From Mangifera indica (taxonomy: Eukaryota; Streptophyta; Magnoliopsida; Sapindales; Anacardiaceae): 64,000 nt of DNA. This document shows positions 45,430 through 58,410 of the stretch, piece after piece. The position numbers and the translations under genes are program-made. Each line of letters opens with the position of its first letter. Position 1 is the stretch's first letter. Location of the stretch: positions 14,901,584 through 14,965,583 of the forward strand of contig NC_058139.1 of the NCBI RefSeq assembly GCF_011075055.1, written 5' to 3'. The notes below the pieces were generated by a model. The model was given only the letters and a program-made list of their open reading frames with translations. It was not told the origin of the DNA and made no database searches.

Positions 45430-47285
45430 TCATCTTCAACATTTAAATCTCTGAATTCTTCAAAGATAACTTTTGCTACATGATTTTATATTTTGAAATC
45501 AGTTTTGACCCAATCTTTCATACGCATTATCGTCTTGACCATGTTTGGGTATAAATTGGATCATCTATCATCTAGCATGCATCCACCTGCACTAAAAGCT
45601 GATGTCGATACTACAGTCAACACCAAAGGTGTTAGTAAATCTTGGATCGTGGCAACAAGTACAAGAAAAGTTTTTGTCTTATCTTTCCATCATGTCAAAA
45701 CATCTAGTTTTTCAACATTATATCTTTGAATAATTTCTGGATAATGGTCAATATTGATATAATTATAAAATTGATCATAATTTGTACTTTAATTTGCTAG
45801 TTGTTTACCATTGAGCAAAAGAGACCATATGTATAACTTTTTTTTGTCTGAACTACCAGAACTTACCTCTGGTATAGAACTTTGTCCAATCCTTCCATAT
45901 TTTTATTCATAAATACTATACATATCAAATAAAAAATCTTGAACATATTCAACAGAATTAATATTGTTATTAATTGACAAATTTTCATTAATAATATCAA
46001 ATAAACTTTGTAATTCATTAGTTTTTACCCTAGAATCTGAAATAGTAGTTGCAGAATAAAGTAAAGGAATTTCACTATAATATTTTTTAAATTTTTGTTC
46101 CATTTGCATAGATATATTCTGGAAAATATGGTAAGAGTGATGAGATATATTTTCTTTAAAAATATAACTTATTTCTACTATATTATATATTATTAAACAA
46201 GTTGTTGGATAATATACACCTAAGCAATGTCTGTGACTGTCTTTAATACCTCTAACATGTTTATTAGAGTCATAGTTATCTTCCAATCTCGATTTGTCAA
46301 AAAAAAGAATATGTTGAATCTTTTGGTTAGGTATTGAAATATCGTGTTATAAGAACTTCATATTCTTCGCACACTTTCAATATGAAGTATGTTGAATTCG
46401 ACCTAGTTTTAGTATCTAGTTTTAATTTTTTTCTTTTCAATCTTATTGATTTACATAATTGATTATGTGTTTCTACCTGTGATAGGGATGATGAAATGCA
46501 TGCAACGACATGTCAATTACTTGCAAATGTTTTTTAGCCAAGCACAAACTTTCTTGAACTATTAAATTAATAACATGACATGCACACCTAATATGAAATA
46601 ATTTTTCATTAAATAAAGGAGATAAATGATTATATATATATTTAATAACTTTATCATTATTTTTGATATTATCAAAAATAATTGAAAAAATAAAATTATT
46701 AATTTTATATTCTTCAAAATTATTTGCTGATGTACGATAAATTGTAAGACTATCATGCGGATATTTTAAATTCCTAAATACAATAATTTTTTTGTATAAC
46801 TGCCAATTAGAATTAATATAATGTGCAGTTGCACAAAGATACCCTATATGTTGATTTGTAACTATCCATAAATCAGACGTTATTGAAATAACACTATTAA
46901 AATTACTTAATTCTCCAATAATTTTTAATTTTATTAATTCATAATTTCTCAAGATGTCTACCCTAAGAGTTGACCTAAGAATTCTTCCAAATGTCAATTG
47001 AACACTATTTTGCATCATCCTTTCTAATATTTCATTTTTTACATAGCTAAAAGATTGATTAGAAACAACTACGTATTTGACCATATAATCCCGCATCTTT
47101 ATTTGATCGTACATGAAAGTTGACATTTTTCCCATGCATCTAAAATCGCTCGAACCTCCTACTGAATTGGCGTTGGGACCAATAACCACGATTAGTTTGA
47201 ATGTAATTTTTTTTGTCCTTTAAGCTCATGTAAAATTTTTTTACAGTAATCAATAATGTGTCGACAAAAATGTACTATCCCACTG
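45430..47285 (-). pseudogene. hAT (RICESLEEPER-like) transposase, catalytic and C-terminal part
   Basis: Minus-strand frame 47189-46473 carries ISITSDLWIVTNQHIGYLCA then TAHYI, the hAT catalytic-core motif, and the RCACHVINLIVQESL motif. Frame 46286-45903 continues with MEQKFKKYYSEIPLLYSATT, and 45720-45450 retains the C-terminal dimerisation region (FSAGG, then a PNMVKTIMRMKDW-like stretch). Frameshifts and stops lie between 46473 and 46286 and elsewhere, so it is inactive. The reading frame leading into the core (47270-47200; G.VHFCRH) is the second half of the BED zinc finger, whose first half lies at 54985-55100 on the other side of the copia insertion. Confidence 0.85.
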
Positions 47286-47287
47286 AT

Positions 47288-47633
47288 TGGATCCGGTCCA
47301 CACATGATGGGTTGACCCGATCCATTAGGGTTACAAATACAAATTTTGCCCTTGATAGTTATTAAAGATAACTGTCACTCTTCCTCTTTATTTAAAACTG
47401 GTGTAACTTTCATTGGGAGTGAAGAACTCTTACGCTGAAACACAAAAGAAACACATAACTCTTTCTATTCAATTCTCTAGAAGAATTCTTGTAGAAACGT
47501 GGAAGCAAATCAACAAAGTGTATTATGGATATCGTCAGGAGTGCTTCAAATCATCAATCATCATCAATTGCCAATTTTACTAAACCGGGTATGTTTTTAT
47601 GTGATCTTGGAATTGGTATTATTTTCGCTTACA
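47288..47633 (+). repeat. 5' LTR of the copia element
   Basis: Starts TGGATCCGGTCCACACATGA and ends TATTTTCGCTTACA. It matches 54609-54981 along its whole length. CTCTTTATTTAAAACTGG near 47389 is the likely TATA region. Confidence 0.9.
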
Positions 47634-47634
47634 T

Positions 47635-47647
47635 TGGTATCAGAGCC
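47635..47647 (+). promoter_or_regulatory. primer-binding site (initiator tRNA-Met type)
   Basis: TGGTATCAGAGCC lies two bases after the 5' LTR. It is the standard plant copia primer-binding site complementary to the 3' end of initiator tRNA-Met. Confidence 0.9.
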
Positions 47648-49483
47648 ATATTATATATATGCAATTGTGATGTTGGTGATATAAACATGATTAGGAAGCA
47701 TGTTTAGAGATTAAATTTGCGTGAACAATATTTTGCTTTAAAATAATGCGTACGAACATTTTTGCTTATTGATGGATTCGTTGCAATTTTGTGAAATTGA
47801 TGTTTAAAATCATGTTAGGACAAATTATGGATATGAGATGCATGTTTAATTAAAAAAAATTGCACCGAAATCGCATGAAAATTGGACAAAATTCAGTGGC
47901 CTATGTTTCACCCAAAACCGTGACTTTCTTGCATTTAATTCGCTGAAATCCGGTGACTTCATCGTCGAAAATTTCATGGATATGTATCTTCGCGTCACGG
48001 GCTTCAAAAGCCCTATGAAATCGTCATCGTAGGGTAGCCGAAAGATGGCCAATTTCATTGTCAAAATATTAGGGTTCATACTGCATCGCGAGTCGCAATC
48101 GGGTTGTGAAAACCCGATTGCTCGACCCGATTAGTCAACAAGTTGGTCAAACCCAATGGTCAACAGGTTAACCTATTTAGTCAACTAGGTAGACCCAGCC
48201 TGGGTCTGACCCATGGGGTAACCCGATCAAATATTGACCAATCAATGGTCAACATTTGACCGCACTTGAATGTGCGTGGTGACGTGTGATGACCTAATTT
48301 CGACGCATGACAACACTTGAATTGAGTTGTTCGGCACGTGGACGCACGTGAGCTAGTGTTTTGGCAAGTGGGAGCAGGTGCATGCTTCTATTTATGTCCG
48401 ACAGCTTATATTAACTCAAATTTTATTTTATGTGATCTGTTTATGCATGAATTGAACACTTATAGGTGTTATTTTGATCATGGTTTTGAATTATACATTG
48501 TTAAACATGTGAACATGTGTTGTTTATATTATTATGCATGTATAATTTATTATTGTCCATTTGTTGGTCGTATATAGGGTGAACATGTTGACTAAGGACT
48601 ATTATCTGAACTATAAGATGAATTTAGTGCACAACCTTTTCACTCACCTTGGTGTCATGCATGAGAGATATTATGATTTAAAAGACAAAGGCATAAAATT
48701 AATTGAAAATGAGAGGATATCTGAATTACTAAAGTCATTACCAGATTATTAGACTTCAATAATTTTAAATCTTTTTCGAGACAAGAAATTCAAGAATTAT
48801 TGGCAATGTGTGGATGAATTACAGCTCGCTGAAGAGCACAGAATTGTAATGAATATAAGAAAATCAACATCTCTCTCTATTTTCCCAAATCAACATAATG
48901 CGAGGCATGTAGGCTATTGCAAGCATTATAATAACTTTATCTTAGATAAAGTTACTCCTAATATTGTTAAAGATAGAGAAAATGTCTTTTCTCAATCTGA
49001 TTGGTGGAGATCAAATCCTTATAAATATGAGAGCGTTTGATTAACAAGATGTCATGTTTTAAATTGTACAAATCTTAAGCCAAGAATAGTTCAAAAGTTA
49101 GTTATAGTCATTGAATTTTATGTCCATATTTATTTTCATGCATATTTGTTTATTTATTAATATGTTATGGTATTGAACATCTTTGAATTATGGATATGTT
49201 GAACTTCATGTTGATATAATATAATATATTTTATGGTTATTTGTGAGAATTATGAAACTAGTAGAATTTAATTATTCTCGTCTAGAATATACATTGACGC
49301 GATTGGATTAATTGTTAAAATATAAAATATTTGTGTCATAGACGATGATTAGAAACATAATGAACTTTCGACTCTATGCCTTATGTGACATTTTTTAATT
49401 TTTAAAGCACAATTGCAACAAAAAAATGTGTATATATCTTATTGTTGGTGTTGTGTTATGTATCTCTGTAGTTATATATAGAA
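47648..49483 (+). other. long leader of the copia element with a broken open frame
   Basis: 1.8 kb between the primer site and gag. Most is non-coding, with GGTCAA/TTGACC-rich text at 48130-48260. A single frame runs 48561-49040 with one stop at 48750-48752 (contains MERYYDLKDKG-like and SQSDWWRSNPYKYESV stretches). I do not recognise it; it may be a captured or gag-related segment. Confidence 0.45.
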
Positions 49484-52400
49484 ATGGCTTCGACAAATAT
49501 AATTGTCGATTTGAACAAGAGAGAAAGACTAAATGGAGACAATTATAAAATATGGAGAATGAGAATGCATTATATCCTAGATGAACATGATGCCTTGGAA
49601 GCTGTTAATCAGGTCATGGAAGAGCCCCAGCTGGCTGAGGGGCAGAATTCTAACAATGCCCAACATAAGCGTGATATGGACGTTTATAATGCTTGGAAAA
49701 AGAAAGATTTGACTGCCAGAGTTATACTAATCAACTCAATGAATGATGATATTGTTTATCAGTATGAGCAATTTGAAACTACAAATGTTATGTGGGTGGC
49801 ATTGAAAGAAAAGTTTCGAGGAACGATCGTCTCTAAACTAAGGCAATTGATCATTAAGTTCGATACATATAAGAAAGTTCTCAATAAGCTGATGAAGCAA
49901 CATCTAAGGAAAATGTCGAACATGATAACTGAGCTGAAGAAAGTTGGGCATGAACTAACTAATGAACAATAAGTGCAGGTTGTTATACATCTCTTCCTGA
50001 TAGTTGGGAGCACATGAAAGTAAATATGACCCATAATGACAATATTAAGACTTTTGATGACATTATTTGCCATCTTGGACTGGAAGTTGAGCTCCTAGAG
50101 GCTACTGGACCAAATGCTCATGTATATGTTATTGAGTCTAGTTCGAAGAAGTCTTCTAGCTATAAAAGAAAATGGCAAAAATCCGAAATAGAGAAGGAGA
50201 TCGTCCAAGGACCTATGAGCAAGAATAAATGGTTCAAGCGCAAAAGAGGCAAACACTTTGGGAAAATAGATAAGTCAAAACTGACCTGTTATAACTGTGG
50301 TAACAAGGGTCATTTTGCCCGTGAATGCACAGAACCAAAAAAGGTATTACCTTATCTTGTCTCAAATTCTGAGATTTATGTTTCAGTATCATTTTCTTAA
50401 CTGAATCTCATCCTATATGAACTGTAGACTCAAGAGCCACAAACCATATAGCTCGTGACAGAGACGCTTTTGTAGAATTTCATAGAATAGTGAAGGAAAC
50501 ACAGTAGATATATATAAGTAATAATACCAAAGTTGAAGTAAAAGGAATGGGTGCATGCAAATTGGTTTTACGCGGTGGTCAAACCTTGTACCTACATGAT
50601 GTTTTATATGTTTTAGAAATTCGATGAAATTTGGTCTCTGTAATGGTTCTGTTAAAACTAGGATATTGTTTTATTTTCTCTGTAAACTTGGTTAAACTTT
50701 ATTATAATTATTTGTTTTATGAATGTGAATTTCTATTTGAAGGTTTTATGGCGTTGGACACCTTATATTGTGTTAATGATAATATTGTTAGTTTTTCGTT
50801 ATTTACAACTCTTAATAGTCTAGATATAGATGCAAATAAATGGCATGCTAGATTAGGGCACATTGGCCAAGAGAGAATGAACAGATTGGCCCGTGAAGGT
50901 TTATTAGGACCTGTCGCGAAATTAGATTTTCCTATTTGTGAGCATTGTCAAACAGGAAAAACTACTAAAAAACCTTTTGACAAAGCTGTTAGAGCTGAAG
51001 TTCCTCTGCAACTTGTATACTCAGATATTTGTGACCCTATGAATGTTAGAGCTAGAAAATGAGCATTCTATTTTATCACTTTCATAGATGATTATTCACG
51101 TTTTGGTTATGTCTATTTGATCTCCTATAAGTCAGAAACAATAGATTGCTTTAGACATTATATGAATGAGGTTGAGAATCAGTTAGACAAAAGAATAAAA
51201 GCCTTGAGAACTGATCGAGGTCATGAATATTTATCTACTGAATTTAAGGAATTATGTAGTAAAAAAGGAATTATGAGACAACTAACGATTCCTAGAACTC
51301 CACAACAAAATGGTGTAGCGAAAAGACGGAATCGAACACTGTTGGAAATGGTTAGGTCTATGATGACGCAAGCAAATCTTCTAATTTTGTATTAGGGAGA
51401 TGTTTTATTGACTACGACTTATGTACTTAATCATGTGCCCACTAAGTCAGCAACTTCTACTCCTTATGAATTATGGACAAGTAGGAAACCTGAATTAAAT
51501 ATGATGTGTCTTTGGGGATCTATTGCATATACCCATGACAAGTAGGAAACTTGAATTAAAGATAAGAAATGTATTTTTATAAAATACTCTGAACACTTCA
51601 AAGGGCACGTGTTTATAAAAGAGGACTCTAATAGAAGAATAACTGAAATAGAATCCCGAGATATGACATTCATAGAAGATGAATTTCCTAAAAATGGTGA
51701 TAATGATAAAAGTCTTCATCTGTATGAAATGAAAGAGGAATGTGGAGAAGGTTCGTCTCAGCGACCATTAATTGTGTCACAAGAGATGATGTCTTTACAT
51801 GTTACAAGTAGTGGGAGCAATGAGGCTATGCTCTAACCTATTTTGGATAGTGGGAGCGAAGATCTTCAATTACGTAAGAGCAAACATTCTCGAATCCCTA
51901 AAAGACATTTCGAAATTGAAAATGAAGTTTTCATAACTTCTCCTTCAAAAGACGATAAGCCTAAAAATATCAAAGAAGCTCTATCATCCCTCAATAAGAA
52001 AAAGTAACAAGAAGCATTAGAGGAAGAAATAAAATCCATGGAAATTAATCGAGTTTAAAGTCTACTGGACTTACCGTCGGATCAAAAACCCATTGGGAAT
52101 AAATGGATTCTCAAAATTAAACGAAAGGCGGATGGTTCAATAGATAAATATAAAGCTCGCCTAGTGGCAAAAGGCTATACCAAACAAGGTATAGATTATA
52201 AAGAAATTTTTTCGCCTGTTGTAAGGTTTACTTCAATCCGTGTCATCCTAGCTATAATAGCACACTTAGATCTAGAATTGCATCAGATGGATGTCAAAAC
52301 AGCTTTTCTTAATGGAAAGTTTGACGAAGAAATCTATATAGATCAACCTGTAGATTTTGTGGTAAAAAGCCAAGAGCATAAAGTATGCAAGCTCTAAAAA

Positions 52401-53529
52401 TCAATATATGGCCTAAAACAGTCATCAAGACAATGGTACTTAAAATTTCATATGGCGATATTGTCTTATAATTTTAAAATGCTAGAACAAAATCGCTACG
52501 TCTATGTGAAAATGTCTGATGGCAAATTTACAATTCTATCTCTTTATATGGATGATGTGCTAATAGTTTGAAGTAATTTAGAATATATGATGATTATTAA
52601 AAATTGGTTATCCGCAAATTTTGACATGAAGATATGGGTGAAGCAGATTATATTTTAAGTATAAAAATCAAAAAGATCGTTCAAAGAGATCGTTCAAAGA
52701 GACTTTTGGCTCTATCATAACAGCGTTATATCCAAAAGACTCTAGAACGATTCAACATAGGAAACTACAAGCCGGTAGATAATCCTGTGTCAAAAGGCGA
52801 TTCGTTGAGCCAAGATTTATATCCAAATACTCAAAACGAAAGAAATGAAATGTCCCTAGTACCTTATTCAAATACGGTTGGAAGTCTCATTTATGCGATG
52901 ATGTGTACTTGCCCTGATATATGTTTTGCTGTCGGATTGGTTAGTCGATATCAATCGAATCCAGGAAGGGAACACTGGAAGGCTGTCAATAGGATATTGA
53001 GATATCTGAAAGGCATTGTGGATTATTGTTTATGCTACCAAAGAAAGGATTTGTGTATCATTGGCTATTCAGATGTTGTTGGGGTGGTGATTTGGACCAA
53101 TGCAAATCAACTTCAAGTTATGTTTTCTTACTCCAAAATAATGTCATATCTTGGGGCAGTAAGAAACAAACGTGCATAGTCTTATCTACAATGGAAGCAG
53201 AATTTGTAGCATGTTTTGCTGCTATGCAAGAAGTCATTTGGTTGAAAAGATTTTTTGAGAATTTGGGTGTACTGGACGTAACAGTTGGTCCTATAGTTAT
53301 GCATTGTGATAATCAAGCTATGATAGCTTTCACAAAGGATCCCAAATTCCACAATAGAACCAAATATATCGACACCAGATATAACTTTGTCAGAGACATC
53401 ATTTCGAAGAAGGAAATGATGTTACAATATATTTCTACGCGTAACCTGATTGTTGAGCCTCTAACTAAATCGATCTCAAAAGATGTATATTGTGTACATG
53501 TTAAGTCTCTTGGCTTGCGTAGAATATGA
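49484..53529 (+). pseudogene. copia gag-pol, several stops and frameshifts
   Basis: Gag starts at 49484 (MASTNIIVDLNKRERLNGDN, then YKIWRMRMHYIL), is interrupted by a stop at 49970, and resumes to the zinc knuckle C-x2-C-x4-H-x4-C (50287-50328). The protease motif near 50425 reads DSR instead of the catalytic D-S/T-G. Integrase follows with the H..H..C..C finger (HARLGHIG...CEHCQTGK, 50840-50960) and D/D/E-region motifs (LVYSDIC, LRTDRGHEY, PQQNGVAKR). Reverse transcriptase keeps HQMDVKTAFLNG (about 52285) and the YMDD box (52545-52560). RNase H keeps STMEAEFVA and HCDNQAMIAF and ends at 53529. Stops at about 50400, 51061, 51394, 52396 and 52570 make it non-functional. The copia lineage was not resolved. 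Confidence 0.9.
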
Positions 53530-54608
53530 TAAATGACTTGTTGAATATTTATTGTACTTGTAACACAACGTTAGAATATCAAAGTATTTGAATTTATTTT
53601 ATGTGTTTGAATTTGTGGTGTTTATGGATATACATATTGTTTTTGAAAACTCAACAAGTTTGATTGACTCTCTCACACGAGCAATCGCCTTTGACATGTT
53701 TCTCGAGATTGATGCTGCTAAAAAAGCATACTTAGAAAATGAGAATTGCTCAAGAAATGAGTTATTTGATATGTCGCCTTGATGATTAATCAATATGAGG
53801 TCATGACTTGATAAATTTGAAAATGACCGATTTGGATTTTTCACATCTAAATAACTTGTGAATGTCAGATGTGAGTTCCTAATTGATAAAGATACTTACA
53901 AGATTAGAGAGATGATTAAGAACTTAGATTAGACGCTGAGTGCAGCGACTGAACTAAGATCTGTACAATATTGGTAATGACATTTTGAAAAGATATGTAT
54001 TGTAACACATGATTTATACCATGTGTGCATAAATAAGACGACTGTTTAAAGTAGTGGAATGATGAATCTCTACTCCTTCACTATGTGAGACTTTATGAGG
54101 ATTACCTCATGATAGTACCCTTTGACTCTTTGCTGTTATTTGATGCTTATTTTTAGTGTTGTTATCTTAGCTTAGAACCTATGGCCATGAATGATTTAGT
54201 CTATGGAACATGACTAGAAAAACAACTAAGTTTAAATTGAGAATTTCAAATAGAAGAGGAAGACTTATATATTACGTGTGTCCATTGGCCAACCAGTCAT
54301 GTCACTCATATAGGAGATTGGACTTGATTATGGATACAAAGGAATATAACATAATAATAAATGAGGGATTAAAGGAAGTTAGTGTTACCGAGTAAGTCTG
54401 GGATACTGTGAGACTAACGTTTTATTTTTTATTTTGGGTTGAAACGACTATGTTATTCCTAATAGATGCATAGTAAATTAGCTCCTAAATGCAGGTTGCT
54501 TGCAAGGTCGCACAACACATTTGTCAGTATGAATTGCTCTGTTCTGTAAGATTTCTGTGGAAAAGTATTGTGATTCGAATCACTCCATCATGTGTGAATG
54601 GGAGATAT
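53530..54608 (+). other. copia 3' internal region before the 3' LTR
   Basis: Non-coding 3' region of the element. It ends with the purine-rich GAATGGGAGATAT directly before the LTR start at 54609, the likely polypurine tract. The small frames 53588-53782 and 54210-54395 have no known domain. Confidence 0.5.
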
Positions 54609-54981
54609 TGGATCTGGTCCACCCATGATAGATTGATCCGATCCATTAGAGTTATAAATACAATATTAATCTATGATATGCAATATTCCAATTTTGCCCT
54701 TAACAGTTATTAAAGATAACTGCCACTCTCCCTCTTTATTTAAAACTGGCGTAACTTCTATTTGGAGTGAAGAACTCTTACGCTAAAACACAAAAGAAAC
54801 ACAGAACTCTTTCTATTCAATTCTCTGGAAGAATTTTTGCAGAAACGTGGAAACAAATCAGCAAAATGTGTTGTGGATATCGTCAAGAGTGTTTCAAATC
54901 ACCAATCATCATCAATTGCTAGTTTTAGTAAACCAGGTATGTTTTTCTATGATCTTGGAATTTGTATTATTTTCGCTTACA
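54609..54981 (+). repeat. 3' LTR of the copia element
   Basis: Matches the 5' LTR apart from substitutions and one roughly 27-base insertion around 54662-54690 (bounded by the direct repeat CAATATT), which accounts for the whole length difference. Confidence 0.9.
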
Positions 54982-55250
54982 CCATTTATACTTGCACATG
55001 TTAAACAAGAACTATAAAATTTATATACTGTTCGACGAATTAATTTTTCTTCTATCGTTTTCTCTATTTGATCAAAGTGTTTCCACACTATTAACTTTTT
55101 TTTTTTTTTTTTTTCCTCTATCAAATAATACAAACTTGTACCTATATCGTTTTCATCTGTTAGTGCTCCACCAATTCCACTTTGTGCATCATCAATAATA
55201 TCATCAACGCTAACATAATAATATTCAAATGGATTAAATTCATTTAGCAT
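54982..55250 (-). pseudogene. hAT transposase N-terminus with half of a BED zinc finger
   Basis: The minus-strand frame starts at the ATG at 55250 (MLNEFNPFEYYYVSVDDIID), runs through an acidic region and a Lys run (from the T-run at 55098-55114), then the BED finger start VWKHFDQIEK and YKFYSSCLTCAS, and stops at the copia boundary. The continuation with the His/Cys half is at 47285-47200. The two halves together give a normal BED finger layout, showing where the copia element landed. Confidence 0.8.
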
Positions 55251-55779
55251 TGAATTTATTTGTAATATTTTATAATAATGATAAAATTGAAATAAAAATA
55301 AAATTATAAACACAAAAAATTATTATTTATTTATTAAATAGTTTTCGAAAGAGAGTTAATGAGAGAAAATGAGATTATGAATATAACGAAAAAATTGAGA
55401 TTTAGAGATTGAGAGATTTATAAATAAAATTGAAAATGTAGAAAAGTTAAATTGGTTTATAGTGAGAAAAATAAATAAATTAAAGATTAAAAAAATTAGG
55501 GAAATTATAAAAAATGGCCAAAATACCCCTCCATTAAGCAAAAATGCCCATAGATTTTTCTAAAATGCCAACATTACCCTTCCCCTCATATATATAAACC
55601 CCCTCACTCACTAAATTTGATTCGAAAAAAACTATTCGTGGAAAATAAATATTGAGTTGGGGGTAAAAGTTACTTTTTTGAAATTACAGGGGTGCTAATA
55701 GATTAGAAAATTACTGAAGGGGCAAAGGATAAATATTGGACTTGTTTGTAGTAGAAATTTTTTTAGAGGGTAAATTGAT

Positions 55780-56290
55780 ATTTTTCATACCTAGGGTTTT
55801 TCAATATGTAGTTTTCGAAATTAAGTTTGTTTTTTCTATTTTTATGTTTTTTGACATATTTTACTATGTAATGACGTAATTTCAGCTCAATATTTCAGTT
55901 TTTTCATTTATAAGATATATCAATTTGTATTTTTTAGATTTTCAAATGATTTTTCGATTAGTGACATTCTTACGTATTTCAACCGATAGAGTTCAAATTT
56001 CAATTCTGTTTTTTCGATTTTCACAGTTTTAGGATAAATCAAGTCTTTTTTTTAGATTTTCTAATGATTTTTTTATTATTCACATTCTATGACATTTCAA
56101 CCTATAAAATTTGAATTTCATTTTCGTTTTTTCAAATTTTGCCATTTTATGATACATTGATTCGTATTTTCAGATTTTCAGTTGATTTTTCCATTGTTAA
56201 CATTCTAAGGTATTTCAACATATAGAATTCAAATTTTATTTTTGTTTTTTTGAATTGCACCGTTTTAGGATATATCGACTCATGTTTGAT
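55780..56290 (-). repeat. left arm of ~60/119-bp repeat units
   Basis: Reverse-complemented, it shows the same units as the right arm, for example TCGAAAAAACAGAATTGAAA and GGTTGAAATACGTAAGAATG. The two arms could pair as a long imperfect hairpin. Confidence 0.8.
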
Positions 56291-57109
56291 AGTAACATCA
56301 CTCAAATCACATATAAAATAAAATCAAATACATATCCATAATAATGATAGATAAAGTACATCGTACACATACGCACATACAATAAATATATACATAAGAA
56401 CATATGAAAAACGATAAACAAACAACGAGCTAACTAAATATACACCCGTGAGATACTTGATACAGTGAAAATACAACTGAGATGTTAAACGTCGACGCAT
56501 GGAGGTTGACGACTCTCAGGGAAAATTGACACTACATGACAACGCCAAACACTCAAAAAATCGTAACATAAAAATGCCACAATCACCGAAGCCCTCCCTC
56601 TGCTAAGGGACATCCGTCGCTCGATATAACGCGAGAGGATCACGTCGTGGAGTCTACCCAAAAGATGTCCAAAAGCTCGTCGTCTCTAATAATATATGTA
56701 TGAATGCCATGTATGGTCGCATCCATTGCTCCAGACACCACATATTCCCCGAATATGATTTCTCCGAACTGTTCACCGTAATCAACCACTCATAAAAATC
56801 TATAACCCCAGCCACCTAATGTGCGCAGTCGAAATTTATAGGGATGTAAACCTATAAACAGTGACAAAATACAATTGATTATAAACTAATTCAACGTAAA
56901 ATGTTATGAAAATACATATATACTATATTTTATCGACCATCCCCCATGGTTTGTAAAACAACCCGAGGTGTACGTTGTCTCAACCATCCTCGTGAAAAAG
57001 GTCAAAAACTCAAACTTCTCATATTGTGTGGTCTGTCAACTCTTTCAGGTCATCTCAATATGGCCTTTGAAGAATGTGTGGGCAATCGTCCAATGTTGTA
57101 AAACACCTT
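56291..57109 (-). other. unique core of the 3.76-kb MULE, possible captured fragment
   Basis: GC content rises here relative to the arms (56470-56830). On the minus strand a 49-codon stop-free stretch between stops at 56792 and 56642 contains GEQFGEIIFGEYVVSGAMDA. No family is recognised, and it is too short to claim coding. MULEs often carry host gene pieces, which is the main reason to list it. Confidence 0.35.
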
Positions 57110-58410
57110 AGAATGTCAATAAATGAAAAATCGTTCGAAAATCTGAAAAATACGAGTCGATATATCCTAAAACGATAAAATTTGAAAAAACAAAAATGAA
57201 GTTCAAATTCTATACGTTGATATACCATAAAATATTAATAATCGAAAAATCAATCGAAAATCTTAAAACATTAATCGATATATCCTAAAAGGATGAGAAT
57301 CGAAAAAACATAACTAAAATTCGAATTTTATACTTTGAAATACTTTAAAATGTCAATAATCAAAAAATCGTTCAAAAATCTTCAAAATACGAGTTGATAT
57401 ATCCTAAAATGGTGAAATTCAAAAAACACGAAACTAAAATTCGAATTCTAAATGTTGAAATACCTTAAAAGGTCAATAATTAAAAAATTGTTTGAAAATA
57501 TGAAAAATATGAGTCGATGTATCCTGATAAAGCGTAAATTGAAAAAACGAAACTGAAATTCAAATTCTAAACGTTAAAATACCTTAGAATGTCAACAATC
57601 AAAAAATTATTCGAAAATCTAGAAAGTACAAGTCAATATATTTGAAAAAGATGAAATTCGAAAAAATAAAAATGAAATTCGAATTATACACGTTGAAATA
57701 CCATAGAATGTTAACAATCGAAAAATCAGTCGAAATATGAAAATATGAATCGATATATCCTAAAATGACGAAAATCGAAAAAAACGAACTAAAATTCGAA
57801 TTCTATACTTTGAAATACCTTTAAATGTTGATAATCGAAAAATCGTTCGAAAATCGTCAAAATACAAGTCGATATGTCCTAAAACGGTAAAATTCAAAAA
57901 AACAAAACTGAAATTTGAATTCTAAACGTTGAAATACCCTAAAATAGCAACAATCAAAAAATCGTTCCAAAATCTGGAAAATACGAGTCGATATATCCTA
58001 AAATGGTGAAATTCAAAAAAACAGAAATGAATTTAAATTTTATACATTGATATACCCTAGAATGTGAACAATTGAAAAAACAAAATTGAAATTCAAACTC
58101 TATCAATTAAAATATATAAGAATGTCACTAATTGAAAAAATCGTTCAAAAATCTAGAAAATACAAATCGATATATCATAAAACAGTGAAATTCAAAAAAA
58201 CAAAACTAAAATTCAAAAATACGAGTCGATATATCTTACAAACGAAAAAACCGAAATATTGAATGAAATTAGGTCATTACATCGTAAAATGTGTCCAAAA
58301 GGCACAAAAATCAAAAAACTAAATCTCAAATTCAAAAACTACATATTGAAAAACCTTAAAACAGAAAAAACAGATATAAAATTCGAAAATTACACGTTGA
58401 AAAACCCTAG
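57110..58410 (+). repeat. right arm: tandem repeat, ~119-bp dimer of two ~60-bp units
   Basis: The landmark TCGATATATCCTAAAA (and close variants) recurs at about 57157, 57275, 57394, 57514, 57633, 57750, 57869, 57988 and 58167, spacings of 117-120 bp (last one about 1.5 units). Between them lies a second half-unit containing CGTTGAAATACCNTANAATG. Both halves share the layout ATTC/ATCT + AAAA + TACG/ACGT + TNGATATA/TGAAATA, so the dimer came from a ~60-bp monomer. Confidence 0.9.

Larger units (their letters stand above)
47288..54981 (+). mobile_element. Ty1/copia retrotransposon, complete but decayed, 7.7 kb
   Basis: 5' LTR 47288-47633 (346 bp) and 3' LTR 54609-54981 (373 bp) start TGGATC.GGTCCAC and end TTTTCGCTTACA. 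The order gag, protease, integrase, RT, RNase H is that of copia. The 3' LTR differs by about 27 inserted bases plus scattered substitutions, so the insertion is old. The flanks (CTGAT left, CCATT right) are not a recognisable 5-bp duplication. It sits inside the BED zinc-finger region of the hAT transposase. Confidence 0.9.

Noticed and set aside
45493..45729. 78-codon plus-strand frame
   Set aside because: Shadow of the hAT transposase C-terminal region, which reads on the minus strand with recognisable motifs.
47635..47647. Possible tRNA gene fragment (TGGTATCAGAGC)
   Set aside because: It is the primer-binding site right after the copia 5' LTR; there is no cloverleaf around it.
53588..54395. 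Small open frames after RNase H as an extra copia gene (envelope-like)
   Set aside because: Short, with no membrane segments or conserved motifs; they look like ordinary 3' non-coding sequence.
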